Positions 34,396 through 43,039 of a stretch of DNA of 64,000 nt are shown here, piece after piece. The first letter of the stretch is position 1. Each line of letters opens with the position of its first letter. Below the pieces are notes generated by a model. That model did no database searches and was not told the origin of the DNA. It saw only the letters and a program-made list of their open reading frames with translations. Source of the stretch: Catalinimonas alkaloidigena (lineage in GTDB: Bacteria > Bacteroidota > Bacteroidia > Cytophagales > Flexibacteraceae); the NCBI RefSeq assembly GCF_900100765.1, contig NZ_FNFO01000012.1, forward strand, positions 180,430 through 244,429, written 5' to 3'. The position numbers and the translations under genes are program-made.

Positions 34396-35310
34396 ATGAA
34401 TGACGTGTACCTTCCCCTCCCTCCGCATTTTAGTTTCGACGAGTGTCGCTGGTTTCTGAACCGCAATTACGACGATTGCCTGCACTGCCTCACGCCCAAG
34501 GGCCTGTCGAAAGCGGTGCTGCTGGACGAAGAGCTGGTGGTGTTTTCGGTGGAAGAGGCGGCCGAACAGTTGGAGATCCGGCTGCTGCACGGATCGGCGA
34601 CGCCCCGGCGGCGGGAACAACTGGCGACGTACGTACGGGACTGGCTCGATCTGGAGCGGGATCTGGCTCCTTTTTACCAGTTACTCTCGCAGCACCCCAC
34701 CCTCGCCTACATGCCCGAGGCCTTTGGCGGTTTGCGGCTGATCGGCATTGCCGACCTGTTCGAAACGCTCTGCTGGTGCATCATCGGGCAACAGATCAAC
34801 CTCACGTTTGCCTACACACTCAAGCGGCGGCTGGTCGAAGCGTTCGGCACCTCGGTGACGCTGGCAGGCGAGCGGCACTACGTATTTCCAACGCCAGGGA
34901 CGCTGGCCGAGGTGCCTCCCGATACGTTACGGGCGATGCAGTTTTCCCGCCAAAAAACCGATTACGTGCTGAACTTGGCGGCGCTGTTTCGCGACGGGGC
35001 ACTCAGTCGGGACCAACTTCTGACCCTGCCAACCACCGAAGCCCGACGCCAAGCGCTGCTGGCGGTGAAAGGCATCGGCGTCTGGACGGCCAATTACGCG
35101 CTGATGAAAAACCTGAAGGCACTCGACTGCATTCCGTATGGCGACATCGGCTTGTTGAACGCGCTGCGCGATCACGGCCTGATGCAGGACCGGAACGATC
35201 GCGCCGGACTCGACGCACTGTTCCGGCAGTTTGCGGGGTGGGAAAGTTACCTCGTATTTTACCTCTGGCGCAGCCTGGCCGTGCCTGCTAGCCTTCCGCC
35301 GAAGCCCTGA
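34396..35310 (+). CDS. alkA: DNA-3-methyladenine glycosylase II (AlkA family)
   Basis: A 304-residue HhH-GPD DNA glycosylase that excises alkylated purines. The N-terminal TBP-like part begins FSFDECRWFLNRNYDDCLHC. The glycosylase part has IIGQQINLTFAYTLKRRLVE and the helix-hairpin-helix VKGIGVWTANYALMKNL, followed by the catalytic Asp in IPYGDIGLLNAL. Its 3' end overlaps the Ada-zinc gene by 23 bases on the opposite strand, so the alkylation-repair genes form a convergent pair. Confidence 0.9.
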   Translation: MNDVYLPLPPHFSFDECRWFLNRNYDDCLHCLTPKGLSKAVLLDEELVVFSVEEAAEQLEIRLLHGSATPRRREQLATYVRDWLDLERDLAPFYQLLSQHPTLAYMPEAFGGLRLIGIADLFETLCWCIIGQQINLTFAYTLKRRLVEAFGTSVTLAGERHYVFPTPGTLAEVPPDTLRAMQFSRQKTDYVLNLAALFRDGALSRDQLLTLPTTEARRQALLAVKGIGVWTANYALMKNLKALDCIPYGDIGLLNALRDHGLMQDRNDRAGLDALFRQFAGWESYLVFYLWRSLAVPASLPPKP

Positions 35311-35572
35311 CCTTTTCCGCCTGTGCTTTCCATCGCCGGTACGCGGCCCGCAGGCAGTGCCCACACGGCCGATAGCCCAGCGCCAGTGCTTCCTCTTCCG
35401 ACGCAAAAAATACCCGGTTCTCCCGCCGCATGCGCCGGCCCGAGCGGCAGGTCAGGGTACCGTAGATGTGCAGGGTGTGGTTCCCGGCCCAGCGAATCTG
35501 CCCCTGACGCAGGGCGCGCCATCGGTGGGCACGTCCTGCCGGCGTTTCAGGAAAATCGGTGTGCGCGATCAT
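35288..35572 (-). CDS. Stand-alone Ada zinc-binding domain protein
   Basis: A 94-residue protein matching the N-terminal Ada metal-binding domain: IYGTLTCRSGRRM, RENRVFFASEEEALALGYRP and CGHCLR. Ada normally has four zinc cysteines, one of which (Cys38) accepts methyl groups from phosphotriesters. Here only one Cys lies in the first motif (TLTC), with Cys-x-x-Cys in the second. It follows the AraC-Ogt gene by five bases. Together the two would make a split Ada, but loss of a cysteine may mean it only binds metal or DNA. Confidence 0.75.
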   Translation of the reverse strand: MIAHTDFPETPAGRAHRWRALRQGQIRWAGNHTLHIYGTLTCRSGRRMRRENRVFFASEEEALALGYRPCGHCLRAAYRRWKAQAEKVRASAEG

Positions 35573-35577
35573 CGTCC

Positions 35578-36450
35578 TCAGCCCAGCTGCCCGTATTGTG
35601 CGGCTTCCCACGCCAGCATGGCTTTTTTGCGCGCCGTTCCCCAACGGTAACCGCCGAGCTGGCCCGCTTTCTGCAACACCCGGTGGCAGGGAATCAGGTA
35701 CGCGATGTGGTTTTTGCCGCAGGCCGTGCCGACTGCGCGTACCGCCTGTGGATTTCCCACCGCTTCGGCGATGTGTCCGTAATGCGCCAGTTGCCCGGCC
35801 GGAATTTTCAGGAGTGCTTCCCAGACTTTCACCTGAAAGTTGGTGCCTTTCAGCAAAAGGTGGATGGGTTTGGGCACCGTGGTACGCGCCGGCGCGAAAA
35901 TCTGGTCGATTGTGGCGCGGGTCAGGAGTGGATTTTCCGCCCAATGGGCATCTGGCCATTCCTCCTGCAACCCGGCCAGCGCCGTCGCCGGATCTTCCTC
36001 TTGCAGAAACACCAGCCCGCACACCCCCCGCCGGGTCACCGCCACGAGCGCCGGTCCGAAAGGCGTGGGGTGCACTCCGTAATATAGGTCCATTCCTTTG
36101 GCCTTCTGCTTGTATTCGCCGGGCGACAGCGCCTCGTAGGTCACAAACAGGTCGTGCAGGCGACCGGGACTCGACAGCCCCACACTATAGCTCACGTCCA
36201 GCACGTCGCGCGACTGATTCAGCAGTTGCTTGGCGTATTCTTTGGTCAGGTATCGGAGGAAGCGCTGCGGCGTGGTGCCCGCCCAGCGACTGAACATCCG
36301 CTCGAAATGGAAAGGACTCAGGTGAACATGATCGGCCACGTCCTGCAAGCTCGGCTGCTGGGTGTGGTGCGATTCAAGAAAGAGAATGGCCCGTTCGATG
36401 CGTTCGTAATCGAGGGAGGCCTGCGACGAGGCGACAGCTAATTTTTCCAT
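35578..36450 (-). CDS. AraC-type regulator fused to O6-methylguanine-DNA methyltransferase
   Basis: A 290-residue protein. Residues 14-115 are an AraC-type HTH (LQDVADHVHLSPFHFERMFS, VGLSSPGRLHDLF), and residues 120-285 are an Ogt/AGT domain with FQVKVWEALLKIPAGQLAHY and the methyl-acceptor IPCHRV. This is Ada without its N-terminal zinc domain, which is encoded by the next gene. It probably repairs O6-methylguanine and regulates alkylation-response genes. The ATG at 36450 fits the promoter at 36481-36488 (leader of about 24 bases). Confidence 0.88.
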   Translation of the reverse strand: MEKLAVASSQASLDYERIERAILFLESHHTQQPSLQDVADHVHLSPFHFERMFSRWAGTTPQRFLRYLTKEYAKQLLNQSRDVLDVSYSVGLSSPGRLHDLFVTYEALSPGEYKQKAKGMDLYYGVHPTPFGPALVAVTRRGVCGLVFLQEEDPATALAGLQEEWPDAHWAENPLLTRATIDQIFAPARTTVPKPIHLLLKGTNFQVKVWEALLKIPAGQLAHYGHIAEAVGNPQAVRAVGTACGKNHIAYLIPCHRVLQKAGQLGGYRWGTARKKAMLAWEAAQYGQLG

Positions 36451-36460
36451 GATCGGAGGA

Positions 36461-36488
36461 GTTCTATCGGATTGACAGAACAAAGGTA
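36461..36488 (-). promoter_or_regulatory. Promoter and possible operator of the ada-like operon
   Basis: On the minus strand TACCTTTG (36488-36481) matches the -7 consensus. A GTTCT-N11-AGAAC inverted repeat (36461-36481) overlaps its end and the expected transcription start, a good place for regulation by the AraC-Ogt product. Confidence 0.5.
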
Positions 36489-36600
36489 GTGGCTCGCGCC
36501 GGCCCTCAACACCCGGATCTTGCGGTGTTGACATGCAGCACCACAGGCGTTTGCGGATGCATTTTTCAACCAAAACCCGCCCTTGCTTGTCCGTACCGTT

Positions 36601-37380
36601 TCAGCGCAGGTACTTTTTCAGGCCACAGCGCTTAAGCGCCTTCAGGCCTTCGGCCACGGCTTGCGCATTGAGGCGTGCGCCTGCTTCGTCGGTATGCGTA
36701 TGGTCGTTGGGGAAAAAGGAGGCGACTTTCTCGGGTCCCAGGGCTTCGTAGTGCGTGGCGACGCGGTCGTTCAGGTCGATGTAACAGACGCCGGTCTCTT
36801 CGGCGATTTGCTCGGCCCAGGTGGCGTAGCTGTCGGTGGCCCGCTTAACCTCGCCGTCCTCCCAGTTGTTGCGCGGCACCAGCGAACAGACAATGGGCGT
36901 CGCACCGCGGGCTTTGGTCTCGCGGATGTACTGCCGCAGGTACCACCCGTACGAATGCACCACTTCGTGTTGGCCGGTCAGCAGGTTGTCGATGGCCTCC
37001 GTTTCTTCGCCGATGCCTTTGATTGTGCCGCGAGCGCGGGACGTGTCGTTGATGGCGCTGGCGTCGTTGTGCCCGAATTGCATGATCACGAAATCGCCGG
37101 GCCTGACCCGTGCCAGAGCTTTCTCCCACCATCCCTGCGTGATGAACGTGCGGCTGCTGCGGCCACCCAACGCATGGTTTTCCAGGTGGATGCGGGTGGT
37201 GTCCATAAACTCGTGCAGGTAGTCGCCCCAACCCCACTCGCCGTTCGCGCCGTCGCCCCGGCCATTTTTCACGGTCGAGTCGCCGATGATGACCAGCGTG
37301 GGCTTTTCTTTGCGGGGAGCGGCCGCCGCCAGCACGACGCAACCGATTAGGATCAGTACTCGAGAGAAAAAGGTATACAT
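36601..37380 (-). CDS. Rhamnogalacturonan acetylesterase (CE12, SGNH hydrolase)
   Basis: A 259-residue secreted esterase. A signal peptide (FFSRVLILIGCVVLAAAAPR) is followed by the SGNH blocks: LVIIGDSTVKNG (Ser), LGGRSSRTFITQGWWEKA (Gly), IMQFGHNDAS (Asn) and DHTHTDEAGARLNA (Asp/His). The pattern and length are those of CE12 enzymes, which remove acetyl groups from rhamnogalacturonan. It lies 26 bases downstream of a GH105 gene in the same direction, so the two probably act together on pectin. Confidence 0.9.
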   Translation of the reverse strand: MYTFFSRVLILIGCVVLAAAAPRKEKPTLVIIGDSTVKNGRGDGANGEWGWGDYLHEFMDTTRIHLENHALGGRSSRTFITQGWWEKALARVRPGDFVIMQFGHNDASAINDTSRARGTIKGIGEETEAIDNLLTGQHEVVHSYGWYLRQYIRETKARGATPIVCSLVPRNNWEDGEVKRATDSYATWAEQIAEETGVCYIDLNDRVATHYEALGPEKVASFFPNDHTHTDEAGARLNAQAVAEGLKALKRCGLKKYLR

Positions 37381-37406
37381 CGAAAATCAGTTTGGGAACC
37401 GGTGGC

Positions 37407-38762
37407 TTAGTTCGGGAACATCATGGCACTGTCGTTCATTTTGTTGGGATGTTCCTGCAGAAGTTGGTACATCGCCGCTCCGGCCAGCAGCACGGGTCCG
37501 TAGCCGTGCGCCGCGTAGGGGCTGATAGGACGGTAATAGTAAAACGCCGGATCGAACGCCATGCCCGTACCGACGCAGGTGCCTTCTACCTGCCCTTTTT
37601 CGTTGACTTTGGTGCTGACGGCGTTCCAGGCCAGCAGCGCCATCGACGCATGCGCCTGCCGGTCGATCCAGCCCCGGTTGATGGCGTGCGCGATGCAGTA
37701 GGCATAAATGGCCGTGGCCGAGGTTTCCAGGTAAGAATCGTTGCGGTCGAGCAACTGGTGCCAGAACCCTTCGCCCGACTGGTACGACGCCAGTCCCCGG
37801 ATGTGGGCCTTCAGCAGCGCGAGCACCTCGGCCCGTCCCGGATGGTTCTCGGGCAACACTTCCAGCAACTCTACCTTGGTCATCAGCGCCCAGCCGTTGG
37901 CCCGCCCCCAGTGAAACTGCGGATGCGTCTCCATGCTCTCGACCCAGCCGTGCATGTAGACGCCTTTTTCGCGGTTGAACATCCGCTGCGAAAACTGCCG
38001 AACCTGCTTCACGGCCTCGTCGTAATACTTAGTATCGCCCGTCAGCTTCCCCATTTGTGCGATGGCCGGCACGCTCATGTAGAGATCGTCGAGCCAGAGG
38101 GTGTTGGGCAGCGGGCGGTTACGAGCCAGCGTACCGTCGGCCAGGCGGTACTCTTTGTTCATGATGTAGTCCATGTACAGGTCGATCTGCGGCCGGAGGT
38201 TGCCCCCGACGCCCGCCCGCTCGGCCTTGATCATCGCCATGCACATCGCCCCGGCATCGTCGAGGGCATGGGGGCTCAGCATCTGCCGCAGCGGGTTCTG
38301 TTCGTTGGGGTATTTCTGCTGATAGGCGCGGAAGTAAGGCGTTACCTCGCTGAGGAACTTCATGCGCGCGGCTGTGTAGTCGGTGTAGCGTTTGTCGCCG
38401 GTTACCTGCCCGGCCAGCAGCATGGCGCCGTAGGTCACGCCCCATTCGTAACTCGTCAGTCGAAAATCGCCGGCCTGAAGCGCAGCATTCTGCACGGGCT
38501 TTTTACGATCGGTAATGACGGCCGCGGTAGCGCGGTCTACCACCTGGGTCGGCGTAACGGCCTCCAGGTAGGCACGCACACGGTCCAGCACGCCCTTCAC
38601 TTCCTGCGGAGAGACTTCACGATAGGGCGTTAGGTAATCGGGTTGCAGCGCGTGGAGCGGAGTGTTGGCGTCGGTCAGGGGCGCTTTCTGGGCGAGGGCG
38701 GGGCCCATCAGGAGCGTACCTGTTACAAAAACACTGGCAGCAAGGTGGCGAAGGCAGTTCAT
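37407..38762 (-). CDS. GH105 unsaturated rhamnogalacturonyl hydrolase
   Basis: A 451-residue secreted (alpha/alpha)6-barrel enzyme of the YteR/GH105 type. Signal peptide MNCLRHLAASVFVTGTLLMG...ALAQ. Motifs include WGVTYGAMLLAGQVTGDKRY, LWLDDLYMSVPAIAQMGKLT and WGRANGWALMTKVELLEVLP. It removes the unsaturated uronic acid from oligosaccharides made by rhamnogalacturonan lyases; no such lyase is in the window. The ATG at 38762 begins the signal peptide. First gene of the pectin pair. Confidence 0.9.
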   Translation of the reverse strand: MNCLRHLAASVFVTGTLLMGPALAQKAPLTDANTPLHALQPDYLTPYREVSPQEVKGVLDRVRAYLEAVTPTQVVDRATAAVITDRKKPVQNAALQAGDFRLTSYEWGVTYGAMLLAGQVTGDKRYTDYTAARMKFLSEVTPYFRAYQQKYPNEQNPLRQMLSPHALDDAGAMCMAMIKAERAGVGGNLRPQIDLYMDYIMNKEYRLADGTLARNRPLPNTLWLDDLYMSVPAIAQMGKLTGDTKYYDEAVKQVRQFSQRMFNREKGVYMHGWVESMETHPQFHWGRANGWALMTKVELLEVLPENHPGRAEVLALLKAHIRGLASYQSGEGFWHQLLDRNDSYLETSATAIYAYCIAHAINRGWIDRQAHASMALLAWNAVSTKVNEKGQVEGTCVGTGMAFDPAFYYYRPISPYAAHGYGPVLLAGAAMYQLLQEHPNKMNDSAMMFPN

Positions 38763-39367
38763 AGATACGTGGTCTGGTGTCATGTTGTGATGGTGTGTGC
38801 AGGCCGTCTTCCAGCTAGACAGCCGTGCGCGGCAATCTCCCTAGTCGACCAGGCCTTATGGTGCTTTTCTACTGCTAAAGGGACTGTTTCGGTCGGGTTA
38901 TAATCACGGCGGTGCCATACGTTGTTCGGGTGTGTCGTGTTTTTGTAAAAGTTGCAGCCATAAAAAACGCAGCACGGGCTTTTTATCTCGGAATGTTCGA
39001 TTAAAATTGCTCGGGGTAGCAATCTTTACGATACACTACCTTTGTAAGTCGATGGAGATGTGCGCCTTACGCCACAATTTCCTTCTGACTCCTGCCGACC
39101 GGACAGGCTGGGCGTTCCGGTCAAGGCTACAGCACTTACAGGTTACACGAGGTTACTTGTCGATCAATTGCAGGCGGGCGGCATAGCGCCGTGTGCGCTA
39201 CCGACCTGCGTTTTACCACGGCTCACCGAATCAGTACATGTTTATTGCACTTTCTTCTTTTCTGCACTTCTTCCGCTTGTTATTCGCCACGCTTCCCGCT
39301 TTGCCGTTCGGTAGCCTTGTGATCGCAAGTCGCGTTCGTGCCATTTCTTATTTTTAGTACCTTTTTT
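38763..39367. other. 605-base divergent region between GH105 and sensor kinase
   Basis: No convincing gene is seen. A good -7 match, TACCTTTG, lies at 39037-39044, pointing right, which would give a leader of about 315 bases. A weaker TACCTTTT at 39358-39365 ends two bases before the kinase ATG. The long gap may carry control sites for both the pectin genes and the kinase. Confidence 0.5.
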
Positions 39368-42300
39368 ATGTACGTGCGAAGCAGTTTTTGGGCCGTTCTG
39401 TCGGCACTGCTCCTGAGTGTCGGGGGCGGGTGGGGCACGCTTCAGGCACAGGCGAACGCACCGGTTGTTTTTCGGAACTTCAGCGTAGACGACGGCCTTT
39501 CTCACAACTTTGTACGCGAGGTGTTGCAGGATTCGACCGGGCTGATGTGGCTGGCGACCGAAGACGGCCTCAATAAGTTCGACGGGTACCAGTTCCAAAC
39601 ATACCGGGGAGGCTCCACGGGGCAGCCTGGGGCGCTTACCGACCATCCGATCATGGCGCTGGCCGAAGATCTGGCGCACAACATCTGGGTAGGCACCTGG
39701 GGCGGAGGTGTGTTTGTGTACGACCGGCAGCTCGATCGTTTTCATGCCCTGGCCACCGACGTGCCTTTGCCTTCTCCCTACATCTATGATCTTTTCTGCG
39801 ACCGGCAGGGCCGGATGTGGATCGGCACCGGCGGCGGCGGTCTGGTTCGCTGCGATCTACCCACCGGAGCCGATTCGCTCGTTCGGCTGACCGCTTACCA
39901 GCACGCCCGCGCCGACGTCCGCAGCCTGGGCAGTAACCGCGTTTATTCCATTGCCGAAGGACCCAACGGGCACATCTGGGTCGCAACCCTGGGCGGCGGC
40001 GTCAACCAACTGGACCCAGAAACGGGATCGTTTGTCCGCTACCAACACCACCCACAAGACCCGAAGAGCCTGAGCAGTAACGATGTATACGTGCTTTTTT
40101 TCGACCGCCAGGATCGCCTCTGGGTCGGGACCTGGGACGCCGGATTGCACATGATGGCAACACCGACGCAGGGCTTTGTCCACTTCCGGCACGATTCTAC
40201 GCAACCCCGCAGCTTGCCCAACGATCAGGTCTGGGCGCTGACCGAAGACCTACAGGGGCGCCTCTGGGTCGGTACCGACAACGGGTTAGCCCGATTCGAT
40301 CCTACAAGCCAACAGTTTCAAGTTTATCGGCATAATCCCGTCAATCCCAAAAGCCTGACGGCCAATTCGGTTAAGTGCCTTGCGGTCGACCGGGACGGGC
40401 GCCTTTGGGCGGGCACGTACAACGGCGGCGTCAGTTTGCTCGACGTCCACGCGCAACAGTTCGCCCATTACTTCAGAGGGCTGGAAAACCCCACCCTTTC
40501 GCTCAACGACGTCAGCGCCTTCCTGGAACTTCCCCACGGACAGGTCTTGGTCGGGACCGACGGCGGGGGGCTCAACGTATTCGAACAGGGCACCGGTCGT
40601 ACGACTCCCCTCCCGCAGAACCCCCAGGCGGGGAACGGCAAAGTCAAAACCCTGATGCAGGACAGCCTCGGCCGCATTTGGGTCGGGTATTGGGGCGGCG
40701 GATTCGGCTACTTCGATCCCGAATTTCAACGCTTTGTGCATTACCAACGCGAACCGGGTCCACATCGCCTGACCAACAACAACGTCATGTGCTTTGCTCC
40801 GGCGGCCCACAATACCCTCTGGGTCGGCACATACGGCGGCGGACTGCATCATTTCGATCCGTCGACGGGCATTTTCCGCACCTACACCCTGTTGCCCGCC
40901 GGAACCGACAGCGCATCGGAGCAACACAACGACCGGATGATCTGGTCGCTGTTGGTCGACCGGCAACACGACCTGTGGGTAGGCACGGGCAGCGGGCAGT
41001 TGGCACGCATCGACCCCATCACACAACAAAGCACGTTTTTTTCGGAACCGCTTCATGGCGAAGCCGACTATTCGGTGATCACCCTCTTCGAAGATTCACA
41101 AGGGCGCATCTGGGTCGGACTGGAAGGCGGCGGCCTGAAACTGTTTCAGCCCGATACCCAAACGTTTCGCTCCTTCACGACCCGCGACGGCTTGCCCAGC
41201 AACAGCATTCAGGCCATTGAAGAAGACGATCAGGGCTTTTTGTGGATCAGCACGACCAACGGCTTGGCCCACTTCGATCCGGCAACCGGTGTGCTTCGTA
41301 CGTACGGCCTGCCCGATGGCTTGCAAGGGTTGCACTTTAACCGGCAGGCGTCCCTGACGCTGGCTTCCGGCCAGATGTTGTTCGGCGGCAACAACGGCTT
41401 CAACCTGTTCCATCCCGACAGCCTCGAACAAGTCCAAACGCAGATTCCGCTGGTGTTCACCGACCTCCAGTTGTTCAACCGGCCCGTCCCGGTGGGTGCG
41501 CCCGGTTCGCCGCTTTCGGCCCACATCAACCAGACGCACTACCTCGAACTGCCGCATACCGCTTCGGTCTTCAGCATCGAATACGCGGCGTTATGCTACA
41601 ACGCTCCCGATCAGGTACGGTACCAGTACAAACTCGAAGGCTTTGTGGACGAGCGCTGGCAGCAGGTCGGGCAGGAACGCAAAGCGCTGTATACCAACCT
41701 GCGGCCGGGCGATTATCGGTTCAAAGTGTCCATCGTCCCGGAAAAAGGCCTGTCGAGCCCGGTGCGTACGCTGGCCATACGCGTACTGCCGCCGTGGTGG
41801 AGCACCTGGTGGGCGCGTGTGCTGATGGTGCTGGGATTCCTCGCCCTGCTGGCGCTGATCTACCGCTTGCGGATGGGAGCTGTCCGGCGGCGCAATGCAC
41901 AACTGGAGCGGCTTGTGCAGGAACGTACGCTGCGCCTGCAACAGGCCAACGATACGCTGCGCGAGATGAACCAACTGATTCAGGAACAAAAGGAAGAAAT
42001 TGAGAGCCAGGCGGAAGAGTTGTTTGAAACCCACTACGAAGTGCAGTTGATCAACCACCAGCTGGAAGAACGCGTCGAGCTGCGAACGGCCGACCTGAAA
42101 AAATCGAACGAAGAGCTGGACAACTTCGTCTACCGCGTTTCGCACGACGTGCGCGCGCCGTTGGCGTCAGTGCTGGGGCTGATTCAGTTGATGGAGCTGG
42201 AAGAGTGTTCCGAACAGATGCAGGTCTACGTCCAGATGGCACGCCAGAGCATTCACAAGCTGGACGGGTTCGTCAACGACATCCTGAACTACTCGCGCAA

Positions 42301-42820
42301 CTCGCGCCTGAAGGTGGAACATGAGCCCATCGATTTCCTGCGCCTGTTGCAGGAAACCGCCGAAGAGCTTCAGTACATGCAGCATGCACAGCGCCTCGAG
42401 TTTACCCACGAGGTGACGCTCGCCAAGCCTTTCTTCAACGATACCCGGCGGCTGCACATCATCTTCCGCAACCTTTTTTCCAATGCCATCAAATACCAGC
42501 ACCTGCACCGGCCCGTCTCGTACGTGCGGACCCACGTTACCACCAATGCCGTCAAAGGTGGCGTCGACATCCGCGTGGAAGACAACGGAATGGGCATTGA
42601 TCCTTCTCAGGTCGACAAAGTATTCGAGATGTTTTACCGGGCCAGCACGGTCTCGACCGGCTCGGGCATCGGGCTTTACATCGTGAAAGAATCGGTAGAA
42701 AAGCTGCGCGGTACCGTCTACGTCGCGTCCCAACTCGACGTTGGCACCACGTTTCACATCTGGCTGCCCGAATCGAATGCCCCTGACGAAGCAAGGACGC
42801 AGGTAGGAACAAGTAACTGA
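39368..42820 (+). CDS. Reg_prop/Y_Y_Y two-component sensor histidine kinase
   Basis: A 1150-residue sensor. A signal peptide (to about residue 26) leads into a periplasmic double beta-propeller made of Reg_prop repeats (IWVGTWGGGVFVYDRQLDRF, MWIGTGGGGLVRCD, LWVGTDNGLARFDPTSQQF and others), a Y_Y_Y domain near 700-780, one membrane helix (about 795-815) and a coiled coil. The HisKA helix has phospho-acceptor His926 (RVSHDVRAPLASVLGL), and the ATPase part shows RNLFSNAIKY, VEDNGMGID and GSGIGLYIVKES. Unlike hybrid HTCS regulators it has no receiver or AraC part, so its partner must be elsewhere. Related sensors detect oligosaccharides; the pectin genes next to it are obvious candidate targets. 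Confidence 0.92.
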   Translation: MYVRSSFWAVLSALLLSVGGGWGTLQAQANAPVVFRNFSVDDGLSHNFVREVLQDSTGLMWLATEDGLNKFDGYQFQTYRGGSTGQPGALTDHPIMALAEDLAHNIWVGTWGGGVFVYDRQLDRFHALATDVPLPSPYIYDLFCDRQGRMWIGTGGGGLVRCDLPTGADSLVRLTAYQHARADVRSLGSNRVYSIAEGPNGHIWVATLGGGVNQLDPETGSFVRYQHHPQDPKSLSSNDVYVLFFDRQDRLWVGTWDAGLHMMATPTQGFVHFRHDSTQPRSLPNDQVWALTEDLQGRLWVGTDNGLARFDPTSQQFQVYRHNPVNPKSLTANSVKCLAVDRDGRLWAGTYNGGVSLLDVHAQQFAHYFRGLENPTLSLNDVSAFLELPHGQVLVGTDGGGLNVFEQGTGRTTPLPQNPQAGNGKVKTLMQDSLGRIWVGYWGGGFGYFDPEFQRFVHYQREPGPHRLTNNNVMCFAPAAHNTLWVGTYGGGLHHFDPSTGIFRTYTLLPAGTDSASEQHNDRMIWSLLVDRQHDLWVGTGSGQLARIDPITQQSTFFSEPLHGEADYSVITLFEDSQGRIWVGLEGGGLKLFQPDTQTFRSFTTRDGLPSNSIQAIEEDDQGFLWISTTNGLAHFDPATGVLRTYGLPDGLQGLHFNRQASLTLASGQMLFGGNNGFNLFHPDSLEQVQTQIPLVFTDLQLFNRPVPVGAPGSPLSAHINQTHYLELPHTASVFSIEYAALCYNAPDQVRYQYKLEGFVDERWQQVGQERKALYTNLRPGDYRFKVSIVPEKGLSSPVRTLAIRVLPPWWSTWWARVLMVLGFLALLALIYRLRMGAVRRRNAQLERLVQERTLRLQQANDTLREMNQLIQEQKEEIESQAEELFETHYEVQLINHQLEERVELRTADLKKSNEELDNFVYRVSHDVRAPLASVLGLIQLMELEECSEQMQVYVQMARQSIHKLDGFVNDILNYSRNSRLKVEHEPIDFLRLLQETAEELQYMQHAQRLEFTHEVTLAKPFFNDTRRLHIIFRNLFSNAIKYQHLHRPVSYVRTHVTTNAVKGGVDIRVEDNGMGIDPSQVDKVFEMFYRASTVSTGSGIGLYIVKESVEKLRGTVYVASQLDVGTTFHIWLPESNAPDEARTQVGTSN

Positions 42821-43039
42821 TTGATGGCGTGATGCCGTTCGGCACGGGAGTGGTTCTGCCGCCGTTCAGTCATCACCTACTTACAGGAGCCGCAACGCAC
42901 AGGCGACGTTCAATGTCGGCTGCGGCACTTCTTCGCTCATGAAGAAGCCTATGGGGAGACGAACCCAAACGCCGCCACCCCACGTGTCTCCCCTCTTCCG
43001 GCGCCTGCCGATTTATCGGATTTGATCTGGCCCTGGCTT

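Noticed and set aside
42821..43039. Small gene between the sensor kinase and the T9SS protein
   Set aside because: No frame with a start, signal peptide or conserved-looking sequence was found.
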